A stretch of 64,000 nucleotides of DNA from Rickettsiales bacterium. Its GTDB lineage: Bacteria > Pseudomonadota > Alphaproteobacteria > Rickettsiales > UBA1997. The notes below the pieces were generated by a model. It saw nothing but the letters and a program-made list of their open reading frames with translations, was not told the origin of the DNA and made no database searches. Position 1 is the stretch's first letter, and every line of letters starts with the position of its first letter. This document shows, one piece after another, positions 7,938 through 17,093 of this stretch. The stretch is from contig JAGNLL010000001.1 of NCBI GenBank assembly GCA_017999675.1, positions 56,415 through 120,414 of the forward strand, written 5' to 3'. The position numbers and the translations under genes are program-made.

Positions 7938-9860
7938 ATGACTAAAACAATTTTAATCGATGCAGCACACCGCGAAGAAACGCGCGTCGCTGTACTACAA
8001 GACGGCATTTTGCAAGACTTTGACCGCGAAGCCGTTGCCATCAAACAAATCAAAGGAAACATCTACCAATCTCGCGTTGTAAGAGTTGAGCCATCACTGC
8101 AGGCAGCCTTTGTTGACTACGGCTCTGACCGTCATGGCTTTTTACCATTTGCCGACATTCACCCAGACTACTACCAAATTCCTGAAGCAGAAAGACAAAA
8201 GCTGCGCGAAATGAACCAGCCAGCAAAGCAGCAAGACGAAGATGAAAACGCCGCACCTCAAGCGCCTCGTCAAACTGCCGCTGAAAACCAAGACGACGAA
8301 AGTAGTGAATCAATCGTCACTGGTGCCTTTTCAGTTGAAGACGAAACCGGCGGCTATCGCGGCAATATTCACAGCATTTACAAGCGTTATCAAATTCAAG
8401 ACGCCATCAAACCAGGCCAATTAATTTTGATACAATGCGCTAAAGAAGAACGCGGCAACAAGGGCGCGTCAATGACCACCTACATTTCACTTGCCGGTAA
8501 ATACAGCGTTTTGATGGCAAACACGCCAAATAAAGGCGGCGTTTCTAAAAAAGTTGACAATTTTCGTGATCGCAAACTTTTGAAATCGGTTTTGAACGAA
8601 CTCAATGTTCCAGCTGACAGATCAGTAATCATCAGAACCGCTGGCGTTGGCAAAAAACCTGAAGAAATCAAACGCGACTGCGACTACCTTGCCAGACTTT
8701 GGGACAGCATTAAAGAGGCCTCAAACACCTCAAAAACGCCAACCTTCATTCACGCCGAAGACGACGTAATCAAAAGATGCATCCGCGACGTTTACAACGA
8801 ACAAGTTAGCGAAGTTGTGGTTGAAGGCGCTGAAGCTTTTGAAACTGTGATGAACTTTGTTAAACTAACCATGCCGCACAGCGCGCATAACGTGAAGCTT
8901 CATGATGAACGCGTTCCGGTGTTTAATAAATATCGCGTTGAGCAACAAATTTCGGCGCTTTACGAAAAGCAAATCAACTTGCCATCTGGTGGTTCAATCG
9001 TCATCGATCACACTGAAGCTTTAGTTGCAATTGACGTAAACTCTGGGCGCTCAACAAAAGAAATTAACGTTGAAGAAACCGCCGTCACCACCAACTTAGA
9101 AGCTGTTAAAGAAATTGCTAAACAGCTGCGCTTACGCGATTTGGCTGGCTTGGTTGTGATTGATTTCATCGACATGTACGACCAAAAAAATCGTCGTAAT
9201 GTTGAAAGAACTCTGCGCGATGAATTACAACACGACCGCGCCCGCATTCAATTAGGCCGCATCAGCGTGTTTGGTTTGCTTGAAATGTCACGCCAAAGAC
9301 TTGGCGCCAGCTTTTTTGAAACTATCACCGAGCCTTGCAAACATTGCAGCGGCACTGGATATGTTCGCTCAGTAGAAATTTTAGCCGTAAGCATTTTGCG
9401 CGCAATTCGTCACTCTTGTGCCGACAAGCAAGCTGGGGTTATTTACATCTACACCGATTCTAAAACCATCGCCTACATGATGAATTTTAAGAAAGGTGAG
9501 ATCGTTTCTACTGAGAAAAATTACGACATTCACATCTTCATGCATCCAAGCGAAGATGTTGGCAGCCAAGGCTTTACCATCAAAAAACGCAAAAGCCTTT
9601 CTGATGAAGAAAGACGCGAAATTGAAATGCCTGTGACCACCGGCAAGGTGAATCAGCTTGGGTTGGAAAAAAGTTATTTTGAAAGCTATCCGCAAAGCGA
9701 AGAGCGTGAAGAAGAATCTGACCAGCGCAATAATAACAGAAGACCTCGCCACGATCACTCTAGAAGAAACAACGGTCGTCGTGATAAGAAAAAATTTGAC
9801 CCACGCCACAATCGCAAAAAATCATTTTTGGGATCAGTGTTTTCGATTTTTTCTAAGTAA
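7938..9860 (+). CDS. rne: ribonuclease E/G
   Basis: 640-residue endoribonuclease that initiates mRNA decay and processes stable RNAs. The N-terminal S1 domain (from about residue 35) is interrupted by an acidic, Gln/Glu-rich insertion around residues 90-130, as in other alphaproteobacterial RNase E. The DNase-I-like catalytic core holds the metal-binding Asp region IDVNSGRSTKEINVEETAV and LVVIDFIDM, and the Zn-link CKHCSG lies near residue 475. The C-terminus is a short basic Arg/Asn/His-rich tail (residues ~585-630) instead of the ~500-residue degradosome scaffold of E. coli, so degradosome assembly would have to differ. The start is supported by the GAGAG upstream. Confidence 0.94.
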   Translation: MTKTILIDAAHREETRVAVLQDGILQDFDREAVAIKQIKGNIYQSRVVRVEPSLQAAFVDYGSDRHGFLPFADIHPDYYQIPEAERQKLREMNQPAKQQDEDENAAPQAPRQTAAENQDDESSESIVTGAFSVEDETGGYRGNIHSIYKRYQIQDAIKPGQLILIQCAKEERGNKGASMTTYISLAGKYSVLMANTPNKGGVSKKVDNFRDRKLLKSVLNELNVPADRSVIIRTAGVGKKPEEIKRDCDYLARLWDSIKEASNTSKTPTFIHAEDDVIKRCIRDVYNEQVSEVVVEGAEAFETVMNFVKLTMPHSAHNVKLHDERVPVFNKYRVEQQISALYEKQINLPSGGSIVIDHTEALVAIDVNSGRSTKEINVEETAVTTNLEAVKEIAKQLRLRDLAGLVVIDFIDMYDQKNRRNVERTLRDELQHDRARIQLGRISVFGLLEMSRQRLGASFFETITEPCKHCSGTGYVRSVEILAVSILRAIRHSCADKQAGVIYIYTDSKTIAYMMNFKKGEIVSTEKNYDIHIFMHPSEDVGSQGFTIKKRKSLSDEERREIEMPVTTGKVNQLGLEKSYFESYPQSEEREEESDQRNNNRRPRHDHSRRNNGRRDKKKFDPRHNRKKSFLGSVFSIFSK

Positions 9861-9880
9861 AGTTTTTGGATAAAAAATTT

Positions 9881-9918
9881 AAAGCGAGCTCCTCTTAAAT
9901 GAAGGTCTCGCTTTTTTT
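9881..9918 (+). terminator. Rho-independent terminator of rne
   Basis: AAAGCGAG at 9881-9888 pairs with CTCGCTTT at 9907-9914, with a T-rich tail. It lies 20 bases after the rne stop. Confidence 0.75.
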
Positions 9919-9960
9919 TGCCTCTAGATTGCCACGCTACACTCACAAAACTATCTTAAC

Positions 9961-10072
9961 AAAAAGACCGCGTCGGTTGAGCGGAGTCGAAACCAGCGGA
10001 AGGTTCCTGCTTCACTCTCGAAGCAGGAACCTTCCGCTGGTTTCGACTCCGCTCAACCGACGCGGTCTTTTT
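9961..10072. repeat. perfect 53-bp inverted repeat (palindromic element)
   Basis: Arms 9961-10013 and 10020-10072 are perfectly complementary over 53 bases with a 6-base loop. The arms contain GGTTGAGCGGAGTCGAAACC, a motif of the TTCGACTCCGCTCA type that recurs as dispersed palindromes in many bacterial genomes. The A and T ends would also let it work as a bidirectional terminator between rne and the converging gene at 10083. Confidence 0.9.
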
Positions 10073-10082
10073 TTTCGTTTAA

Positions 10083-10367
10083 CTAAATCGCAAACAGATT
10101 GGTGATTAACAGCAAGATGGCGGTGATGTAGGCAATAGATAGAAGCAAAGCGAAGAAAGAGACAAACTCAAAATGAAAAATAGACGAAACTTTCACGCCA
10201 GAAAACTTCACCGAGAAAATCATAAATCCACTAACAAATAGCACCATGGAATAGATGAAGGCAAAGAAGCCGCTCTCAAAAAAATCAGCGAGAAAAAACA
10301 ACCCGTAAAGAAAAATTATCGGTACCAAAAAGTTGATTAGCGCTGAAAGGATTGGATCGTTTTTCAT
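10083..10367 (-). CDS. small membrane protein, MnhB/MrpB-like
   Basis: 94 residues with three predicted membrane helices (about 6-26, 34-52, 67-92). The N-terminal PILSALINFLVPIIFLYGLF resembles the start of the MnhB (MrpB) subunit of the multi-subunit Na+/H+ antiporter, but the Gly-rich GGGFQ segment of that family is replaced by SGFFAF. No other mrp genes are present in the window, so it is an orphan or a degenerate copy. The family assignment is tentative. Confidence 0.5.
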   Translation of the reverse strand: MKNDPILSALINFLVPIIFLYGLFFLADFFESGFFAFIYSMVLFVSGFMIFSVKFSGVKVSSIFHFEFVSFFALLLSIAYITAILLLITNLFAI

Positions 10368-10400
10368 AAAGTGCTATTGAAGATTTTTGACTTATTTGCA

Positions 10401-10495
10401 CTTCTTGAAGCTGTCATTGTGAGCGAAGCGTGGCAATCCATTTGTAATTGTGAGATGGATTGCCACGCTTCGCTCACAATGACAGCTTCAAGAAG
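10401..10495. repeat. palindromic repeat family A, copy 1
   Basis: Arms 10401-10441 and 10455-10495 (41 bp each, perfect) around a 13-base loop. The core is the family A sequence GTCATTGTGAGCGAAGCG..GGCAATCCA. It lies in the 271-base interval between the MnhB-like gene and the prepilin terminator. Five more copies are found at 16.9, 25.1, 29.1, 39.3 and 55.4 kb. Confidence 0.92.
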
Positions 10496-10579
10496 TTAAA
10501 TACCTTGAAACAGATTGAGCTAAAACAAACGCTCTTAAAACAAAATAAATCTGTAAATAATTTTAAAACAACTCCCAAC

Positions 10580-10616
10580 AAAAAACCCCGCCACTTTTTC
10601 AAGTGACGGGGTTTTA
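10580..10616 (-). terminator. Rho-independent terminator of the prepilin gene
   Basis: AAAACCCCG..CACTT / AAGTG..CGGGGTTTT hairpin; on the minus strand it ends in a T run, 23 bases after the stop of the prepilin gene. Confidence 0.8.
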
Positions 10617-10638
10617 AAGTTTTTGTTAAATCAAAGAA

Positions 10639-11397
10639 CTATGAGTTAACGTCAACTTGGTATGAAAGAGCACAAGCTTTAGTTGTAGTCGCAACTGTGT
10701 AGCTAGCGCTTGGCACTGTAACAGTACCGCCAGCACATCCAGTACCGTTAAGAGGGTTAACGGCTCTAACTTTACCAGCATTTGCTGCGCCATCATCAAT
10801 TTTAGAGTCAATTGCAAGACCATCAGCTGGAGTAATTGCAGCAGTTGCAATAGTTGCACCTTTTACCAAAGTGTTAGCCGCAGTACCTGTTCCAATTGCT
10901 TGAGTTAAAACCACAACATTTTGCAATGATCCAGCATCAGAGTTGTAATCGAAAGCCCAACCAGAAGACTTAATTTTTGAAGCTGGCATATGGAATGTTC
11001 CTGTAGTTCCTGGCACTTGAGCAACACCAACACCAACTACTGAAACTGTAGGATCAACCGCACCAATTGCTTTAAGTGACAACCAAGCTTGAAGACCTTC
11101 TGCTGCAGGAGTTCCTGCATCGCTAAAGTATTCAATTTTACCGTCAGCATCTCCAGCAACTGTAGCAGGAGCTAGCGCAGTACCATAGTCGCCAGGGAGA
11201 GCATTAAACTGACTGTAAAAAGCATTAACCGCAACCGCGTATCCTCTTGCTTCACCCATTACAGAACGAAGTTCTGAGCTTTTGATCAAGCTGGCGCCGC
11301 CGGTGATACCAGCAATCAGCAAACCGATAACGATCAAAACGATCGATAATTCAATCAACGAAAATGCTGATTTTTTCTTAGAAAAAGTTTTTTTCAT
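10639..11397 (-). CDS. type IV pilin/pseudopilin-like protein (Ala at -1)
   Basis: 252 residues. A basic leader (KKTFSKKKSA) is followed by FSLIELSIVLIVIGLLIAG with Glu5, the class III signal for prepilin peptidase; the residue before the cleavage site is Ala. The mature part begins with the pseudopilin-like LRSVMGEARGYAVAVNAFYSQFNALPGD, a motif common in type II secretion/Tfp-like major pilins, and the rest is Ala/Gly/Thr-rich with a Cys pair near the C-terminus (C~219 and C~244). Unlike the prepilins at 3858, 4998 and 30317 it has no LamG domain. It could be the major shaft subunit to which LamG prepilins add. Own terminator, so probably monocistronic. Confidence 0.85.
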   Translation of the reverse strand: MKKTFSKKKSAFSLIELSIVLIVIGLLIAGITGGASLIKSSELRSVMGEARGYAVAVNAFYSQFNALPGDYGTALAPATVAGDADGKIEYFSDAGTPAAEGLQAWLSLKAIGAVDPTVSVVGVGVAQVPGTTGTFHMPASKIKSSGWAFDYNSDAGSLQNVVVLTQAIGTGTAANTLVKGATIATAAITPADGLAIDSKIDDGAANAGKVRAVNPLNGTGCAGGTVTVPSASYTVATTTKACALSYQVDVNS

Positions 11398-11543
11398 ATT
11401 TAGAAATTATTTGTTGTTAAGGGCGGAAATAGTAAATCTTTAAGTGATTTGTGCAGGCTAGTTAGGTGAGGGGTTTTTTGATGTCAAATTTTTTTTCGAC
11501 AACAATTTTGCGAAATAAAATTCGTGTCATTTTTTGCAAAAAT

Positions 11544-12017
11544 TTACACAAATTTTATCTCTAAAATTTCGTAATTAATTACACCACCTGGTGTTTTTAT
11601 TTCTACTTCGTCACCAACTTCTTTATTAATTAAAGCTCTGGCAACCGGCGACATACTTGAGATCAGGCCTTCATCAATATTTGCTTCAAAGTCACTAACA
11701 ATTTTGTAAGTGACAATTTTTGCACTATCTAAATTTTCTAATTTTATCGTTGCGCCAAATTGAATTTTGTCGCCAGAAAGTTTTGAAATATCGATCGCTT
11801 CTGCGCGTAAAAATTTGTCTTCTAAATCACCAATTTGCGCCTCAATAAAACCCTGACGATCTTTTGCAGTGTGATATTCAGCATTTTCTTTTAGGTCACC
11901 ATGCTCACGCGCATCAGCGATTTGCTTGATGATAGCTGGTCTTTGAACATTTTTAAGATTTTCAATTTCAGCTTTTAATTTTGCGTAGCCTTGTGTTGTG
12001 ATTTGAAATTTACTCAT
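11544..12017 (-). CDS. greA: transcription elongation factor GreA
   Basis: 157 residues, normal length. It rescues backtracked RNA polymerase by stimulating transcript cleavage. The N-terminal coiled coil (residues ~1-75) with the acidic tip region DAREHGDLKENAEYH and the C-terminal FKBP-like domain ending in IEILEIKF-type strands are visible (SPVARALINKEVGDEVEIKTP). It is the last gene of a minus-strand series pilD-ahcY-greA with a 17-base gap to ahcY; AAAAAAATGAG precedes the start. Confidence 0.95.
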   Translation of the reverse strand: MSKFQITTQGYAKLKAEIENLKNVQRPAIIKQIADAREHGDLKENAEYHTAKDRQGFIEAQIGDLEDKFLRAEAIDISKLSGDKIQFGATIKLENLDSAKIVTYKIVSDFEANIDEGLISSMSPVARALINKEVGDEVEIKTPGGVINYEILEIKFV

Positions 12018-12034
12018 TTTTTTTCTCCGCTTTT

Positions 12035-13336
<1,302 letters not shown>

Positions 13337-13341
13337 TTAAT

Positions 13342-14100
13342 TTAAGAAAAAGCTGGAGAAGAAAGTAGCAACCACACAAACGGAATAATCAGCGCGTAGC
13401 CAAAATTGCTACGATTTTTTCGGCTCGGAACCTTGAAAACCAAAAGCATGGTCAAAATGGTCATCACCGCGAAAAAATAAAATAAAAATTGGTTTTGGGT
13501 TAAGCAAACCGACGCGATCAAAATAAATTTTGTGTAGTCAAAAGATTGTGTCTCGCTGGCAAAGAGCCCTTCGGTTTTTTTGTAAAAAATTTGGTAAAAC
13601 ACCGCTGCAAAAATCACACCAATCGCTGCAGAAAATGTCACATCAATCACGTTTTGATCTTGTAAAACGCGGTTCGCCAGACCAACCATTAAAATAAAAT
13701 TAAGCACGGGTTGCGGAAAAATTTTGTGCGTAAAATCAGTCGCAAGCAAGATTACCAACCCCACAGAAATCAAAGAATAAATCATGAATTCTTGCGTGAA
13801 GCCGAACTTGAGATAACTCAAAACAAAAAGTGCAGTGGTGGCAGCTTCAACAAATAAGTGCGTGCGCGGAATTTTTGTTTGGCAAGATTTGCATCTGCCT
13901 AAAGTGAAAAGCCAGTTGATGAGCGGAATTAATTCGCGCGTTCTGATGATTGTGTTGCACTGCGGGCATCTAGATTTTTGGCCAAAATATCTGCCAAAAC
14001 ACGATTCTCCAAGTGGCAAACGGTAAGCGAAAAGCGTAGCGTAAGAACCAAAAATCGCACCGAAGGTGGCGGCTAGGATTATTCCAAAGAGTTGTTCCAT
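13342..14100 (-). CDS. pilD: prepilin peptidase (A24 family), divergent second active-site motif
   Basis: 252-residue inner-membrane aspartic protease and N-methylase that cleaves prepilin leaders. The N-terminal domain has the two CxxC pairs (Cys45/48 and Cys70/73) of the bacterial zinc-binding type and the RxRELIPLINWL motif. The first catalytic Asp is in ILLATDFTHKIFP (Asp122). The second motif, normally GxGDxK, is not clear: at the equivalent place there is SFDYTKF (Asp188). Every prepilin in this window has Ala rather than Gly at -1, which may be matched to this variant enzyme. About seven membrane helices. Confidence 0.88.
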   Translation of the reverse strand: MEQLFGIILAATFGAIFGSYATLFAYRLPLGESCFGRYFGQKSRCPQCNTIIRTRELIPLINWLFTLGRCKSCQTKIPRTHLFVEAATTALFVLSYLKFGFTQEFMIYSLISVGLVILLATDFTHKIFPQPVLNFILMVGLANRVLQDQNVIDVTFSAAIGVIFAAVFYQIFYKKTEGLFASETQSFDYTKFILIASVCLTQNQFLFYFFAVMTILTMLLVFKVPSRKNRSNFGYALIIPFVWLLLSSPAFS

Positions 14101-14134
14101 GGGGGGCGTAAGTAGTTAAAATTAAGTCGGAGTG

Positions 14135-14267
14135 TGTGAATAACCACCCCCAACCCCTCCTTGAAAAGGAGGGGCTTAGTACGATTTCTTTTTAAAGAGG
14201 CGGGCTAAAAACAATCTCGGTGTAAAGCCCCTCCTTTTCAAGGAGGGGTTGGGGGTGGTTATTCACA
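14135..14267. repeat. palindromic repeat family B, copy 1
   Basis: Outer arms contain TAACCACCCCCAACCCCTCC and its complement around a central ~60-base region; arms are about 45 bases with few mismatches. The left arm contains a small internal hairpin (CCCCTCCTTGAAAAGGAGGGG). The same element occurs at 62169-62286. It sits between the divergently oriented end of cycM and start of pilD. Confidence 0.9.
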
Positions 14268-14306
14268 ATACCGGTAGTTATTCACGATACCGATGTTTAT
14301 TCGCGA
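14258..14306. repeat. short tandem repeats beside palindrome B1
   Basis: Three consecutive degenerate ~18-base units, each with TTATTCrCrAtACCG-like sequence (14258-14273, 14277-14292, 14297-14306). The first overlaps the right arm of the palindrome, so the array probably arose by slippage at the element edge. Confidence 0.55.
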
Positions 14307-14315
14307 AACACTGAA

Positions 14316-14843
14316 TTACTTCTGCTTCTCCAAAAACAAAATCACATCGGCGCGATCTTGCGGTTTTTTCAAACCTGCAAAAGCCATTTTTGTACCCGGA
14401 ACAAAGTCTTTTGGCTTAGTAATAAAGGTATTGATCGATTCCGCATCCCAAGAGCCACCTTTGGCTTTCATGGCGTCAGAGTAAGAAAACCCAGCAAACG
14501 CCGCTTTTTTCTTACCGACAACCCCAAACAAATTCGGCCCCACTTTTGCCGCACCACCTTTTTCAACACCGTGACAAGAAGCGCATTTTTTGAAAATTTT
14601 TGCACCGCGATCAACATCGGCAGTTTTCATCATCGCCGCTAAATCAACCGGCGCTTCTACCTTTTTTTCTACTGGTTTGCCATCAGTTGAAACTGCAATT
14701 TCAAAGCCTCTTTTTAACACTGTTTTTGGCTGATAAAGCAGATCAGCTAAAACAACTGAAAACAGCACCACTCCAATCGCTAAAGCTATTGCTGGACCCT
14801 GATCTTTTGCTTGAGATTTTAATAATTCTTGAATTTTTTTCAT
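14316..14843 (-). CDS. membrane-anchored c-type cytochrome (CycM/c552-like)
   Basis: 175 residues from the ATG at 14843, chosen because it begins directly before the membrane anchor and 4 bases after the prs stop; a longer reading frame would overlap prs. One N-terminal helix (residues ~17-36) anchors it in the inner membrane. The periplasmic domain has the haem motif CASCH at Cys87-Cys90-His91 and a likely Met ligand in VPGTKMAFAG. Such cytochromes carry electrons from the bc1 complex to cytochrome oxidase in alphaproteobacteria. Co-transcribed with prs. CcmF encoded at 60271 belongs to the matching maturation system. Confidence 0.9.
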   Translation of the reverse strand: MKKIQELLKSQAKDQGPAIALAIGVVLFSVVLADLLYQPKTVLKRGFEIAVSTDGKPVEKKVEAPVDLAAMMKTADVDRGAKIFKKCASCHGVEKGGAAKVGPNLFGVVGKKKAAFAGFSYSDAMKAKGGSWDAESINTFITKPKDFVPGTKMAFAGLKKPQDRADVILFLEKQK

Positions 14844-14847
14844 GTTT

Positions 14848-15780
14848 TTAATCGAACAAAGTTGAAACAGATTTTTCTTGCGAAATGTTGCGAATCGCTT
14901 CTCCGATAAGATCAGCGATGTTGATAATTTTAATATTTTTGGCTGCCAAAGTTCCTTCTGACGGCTCAATCGTATTGGTAATTACCAAATTTTTTAGTTT
15001 AGAATTAGCGATTCTCTCGCCCGCCTTTCCCGACAAAACTCCGTGAGTAATGTAGGCTGAAACTGAAGTTGCACCCTTGCTAAGCAAGGCTTCTGCAGCA
15101 TTACATAAAGTACCTCCAGAATCAACCATGTCGTCAACAATCACGCAATTTTTACCATCAACTTCACCAATAATATTCATCACCTCGCTTACTCCAGCGC
15201 GTGGGCGGCGTTTATCGACAATCGCAAGTTCGGCACCAATTTTGCTAGCAATTGCACGCGCGCGCACAAGTCCACCAACATCTGGCGACACTACCACCAA
15301 ATTTTTCAAATCGAAATTTTGTTTGATATCACGCACAAAAACTGGTGCGGCGTAAAGATTGTCTAAAGGAATATCAAAAAATCCTTGAATTTGTGCAGCG
15401 TGCAAATCAACCGTAAGCACTCGATCGGCGCCAGCTGAAGTAATAATATTGGCTACCAACTTTGCCGAAATTGGCGTGCGTGGCGCCGCTTTGCGGTCTT
15501 GTCTGGCATAGCCAAAATAAGGAATCACTGCGGTAATTCTTTTTGCCGAAGCGCGACGCAGCGCATCAATTGCAATTAGCAATTCCATGATGTTGTCGTT
15601 GGCGGGGTAAGAAGTTGACTGCACCACGAAGATATCTTCGCCACGAACATTTTCTTTAATTTCGACAAAAACTTCTTTGTCGGCAAATTTTTTAACTTCA
15701 GCGTCAATTAGCTGCATTCCTAGGTAGTTGGCAATTTCTTGCGACAAAATGCGGTTACTATTGCAGGCGAGAAGTTTCAT
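14848..15780 (-). CDS. prs: ribose-phosphate pyrophosphokinase (PRPP synthetase)
   Basis: 310 residues. Makes PRPP from ribose-5-phosphate and ATP for nucleotide, histidine and NAD synthesis. Visible signatures are the [10 protein letters not shown] loop, [16 protein letters not shown] near residue 125, and the PRPP-binding loop [15 protein letters not shown] near 215. Standard class I length. First gene of a two-gene minus-strand unit with cycM. Confidence 0.97.
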   Translation of the reverse strand: MKLLACNSNRILSQEIANYLGMQLIDAEVKKFADKEVFVEIKENVRGEDIFVVQSTSYPANDNIMELLIAIDALRRASAKRITAVIPYFGYARQDRKAAPRTPISAKLVANIITSAGADRVLTVDLHAAQIQGFFDIPLDNLYAAPVFVRDIKQNFDLKNLVVVSPDVGGLVRARAIASKIGAELAIVDKRRPRAGVSEVMNIIGEVDGKNCVIVDDMVDSGGTLCNAAEALLSKGATSVSAYITHGVLSGKAGERIANSKLKNLVITNTIEPSEGTLAAKNIKIINIADLIGEAIRNISQEKSVSTLFD

Positions 15781-15879
15781 GATTTTTAGTTTGAATTTTG
15801 ACTAGTGCTGGGGGAAAGTTTTCAAGCCGCGCAACCTATTTTTCAAAGCCCAATTATCAACTTTTTTCTCCAACATTTT

Positions 15880-16314
15880 ATGGAAAATATCGAACTCTAC
15901 GACGTGATTAAAATTTTACACATCGTCGCCGTAATCTCATGGCTTGCCGGCCTTTTATATTTGCCGAGAATTTTTGTTTACCACACGCAAGTTGCGGTTG
16001 GGTCAGAAGCCGACAAACTTTTTCAAACCATGGAACGCCGCCTGCTGCGCTTCATTATGCTGCCCGCAATGATTCTAACCTTTTGTTTTGGCTTTTACTT
16101 GGCTTCAGAAATCGGTTTTGAGTTTGTCTGGCTGCACATCAAAATGACTTTAGTTTTTTTACTCGCAGCTTTTAACGGCTTTCTTTCTTGCACCGCCAAA
16201 AAATTTGCCGCCGGCGAAAACAAACACAGCCAAAAATTCTTCCGCATCATTAACGAAGTGCCAACCCTCCTGATGATTGTGATCGTCGCTCTAGTAATTT
16301 TAAAACCTTTCTAA
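15880..16314 (+). CDS. hemJ: HemJ-type protoporphyrinogen IX oxidase
   Basis: 144-residue membrane protein of the HemJ (UPF0093/CopD-like) family, which oxidises protoporphyrinogen IX in haem synthesis in most alphaproteobacteria. About four helices; the conserved KILHIVAVISWLAGLLYLPRIFVYH motif (residues ~9-33; only part essential, with His14) and an LRFIMLPAMIL segment are visible. The ATG at 15880 gives the usual family length; a GTG at 15805 would add 25 residues without family support. Next gene starts 2 bases after the stop. Confidence 0.9.
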   Translation: MENIELYDVIKILHIVAVISWLAGLLYLPRIFVYHTQVAVGSEADKLFQTMERRLLRFIMLPAMILTFCFGFYLASEIGFEFVWLHIKMTLVFLLAAFNGFLSCTAKKFAAGENKHSQKFFRIINEVPTLLMIVIVALVILKPF

Positions 16315-16316
16315 AA

Positions 16317-16883
16317 ATGCAAAATTTAGTTGAAATCACGACCAAAAATTTCGACGTAATTTTTGATTTACGCTACGCCTCAGAAAATAACGTCTGCGGC
16401 CACAAACTTTACGCCTACCCTTTTTGCTACATGCATGAAGCGGCAATTGAGCCGCTAAATCGCGCGATCAAATCGGCGAAAAATTTGGGGTTAAAATTAA
16501 AAATTTTTGACGGCTTTCGGCCAATCGAAGTGCAGCAATTTATGTTCGATAAATTTCCGTCAGAAGATCCAAATGGCGGATTTATTTCAAACCCAAAAAA
16601 CGGCGCAATCCCACATTGTCGCGGCGTGGCGATTGATTTAACTTTGTGTGATGCCTCAGGCAACGAGCTCGACATGGGCACCGATTTTGACGAATTCTCT
16701 GATCTCGCCTTCCACAACTGTGACAAAATTTCTGCCGAGGCACAACGTAATCGCCTGATTTTGCTAGGCCTCATGACCGCCGCCGGCTTTGACTTTTACC
16801 GCAACGAATGGTGGCACTACCAACTTTTCAAACCGCGGGAATACGCGGTAGCACAGGCCTCACGCGATATGATCGCGTTCTAA
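16317..16883 (+). CDS. D-alanyl-D-alanine dipeptidase (VanX/DdpX family)
   Basis: 188-residue zinc peptidase of family M15D that cleaves the D-Ala-D-Ala dipeptide. Zinc ligands are recognisable in HCRGVAIDL (SxHxxGxAxD type, near residue 100) and EWWHYQL (ExxH, near 165), and the substrate-orienting Arg in DGFRPIEVQQ. No signal peptide, so cytoplasmic recycling of peptidoglycan D-Ala-D-Ala is more likely than vancomycin resistance; no vanHA genes are nearby. Two bases after hemJ. Confidence 0.9.
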   Translation: MQNLVEITTKNFDVIFDLRYASENNVCGHKLYAYPFCYMHEAAIEPLNRAIKSAKNLGLKLKIFDGFRPIEVQQFMFDKFPSEDPNGGFISNPKNGAIPHCRGVAIDLTLCDASGNELDMGTDFDEFSDLAFHNCDKISAEAQRNRLILLGLMTAAGFDFYRNEWWHYQLFKPREYAVAQASRDMIAF

Positions 16884-16925
16884 CACTTATCTCAAAAATC
16901 ATACCCATTCAAGTTGAAGATGCCG

Positions 16926-17048
16926 ACTTATTTTACCGCGTCATTGCGAGCGAAGCGCGGCAATCCATCTCATCACAAAATCTATTTTGACTTTGTGACG
17001 AGATGGATTGCCGCGCTTCGCTCGCAATGACAGCTGAAAATAAGATCA
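16926..17048. repeat. palindromic repeat family A, copy 2
   Basis: Core TCATTGCGAGCGAAGCGCGG..CAATCC with complementary right half; the inverted similarity reaches outward to the GACTTATTTT / AAAATAAG edges, with a few mismatches. It fills most of the gap between the VanX-like gene and selO. Confidence 0.9.
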
Positions 17049-17093
17049 ACATACTTGAGTCAGATTAAGCAACGCACACAAACAATCCAAAAG

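Noticed and set aside
9381-9809. 142-codon open frame antisense to rne
   Set aside because: It lies fully within the conserved RNase E/G gene, and the composition follows the complement of that gene.
10401-10495. Family A palindromes considered as a CRISPR or insertion sequence
   Set aside because: Copies are single, kilobases apart, with no array, spacers, cas genes, transposase or target duplications visible.
14316-14969. Longer 217-residue start for the cytochrome c gene
   Set aside because: It would overlap prs by 120 bases and add residues without family support; the ATG at 14843 begins right before the membrane anchor.
16317-16883. VanX-like gene as part of a vancomycin resistance operon
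   Set aside because: No vanH, vanA/B or regulator genes nearby; neighbours are haem and repair genes, so peptidoglycan recycling is more likely.
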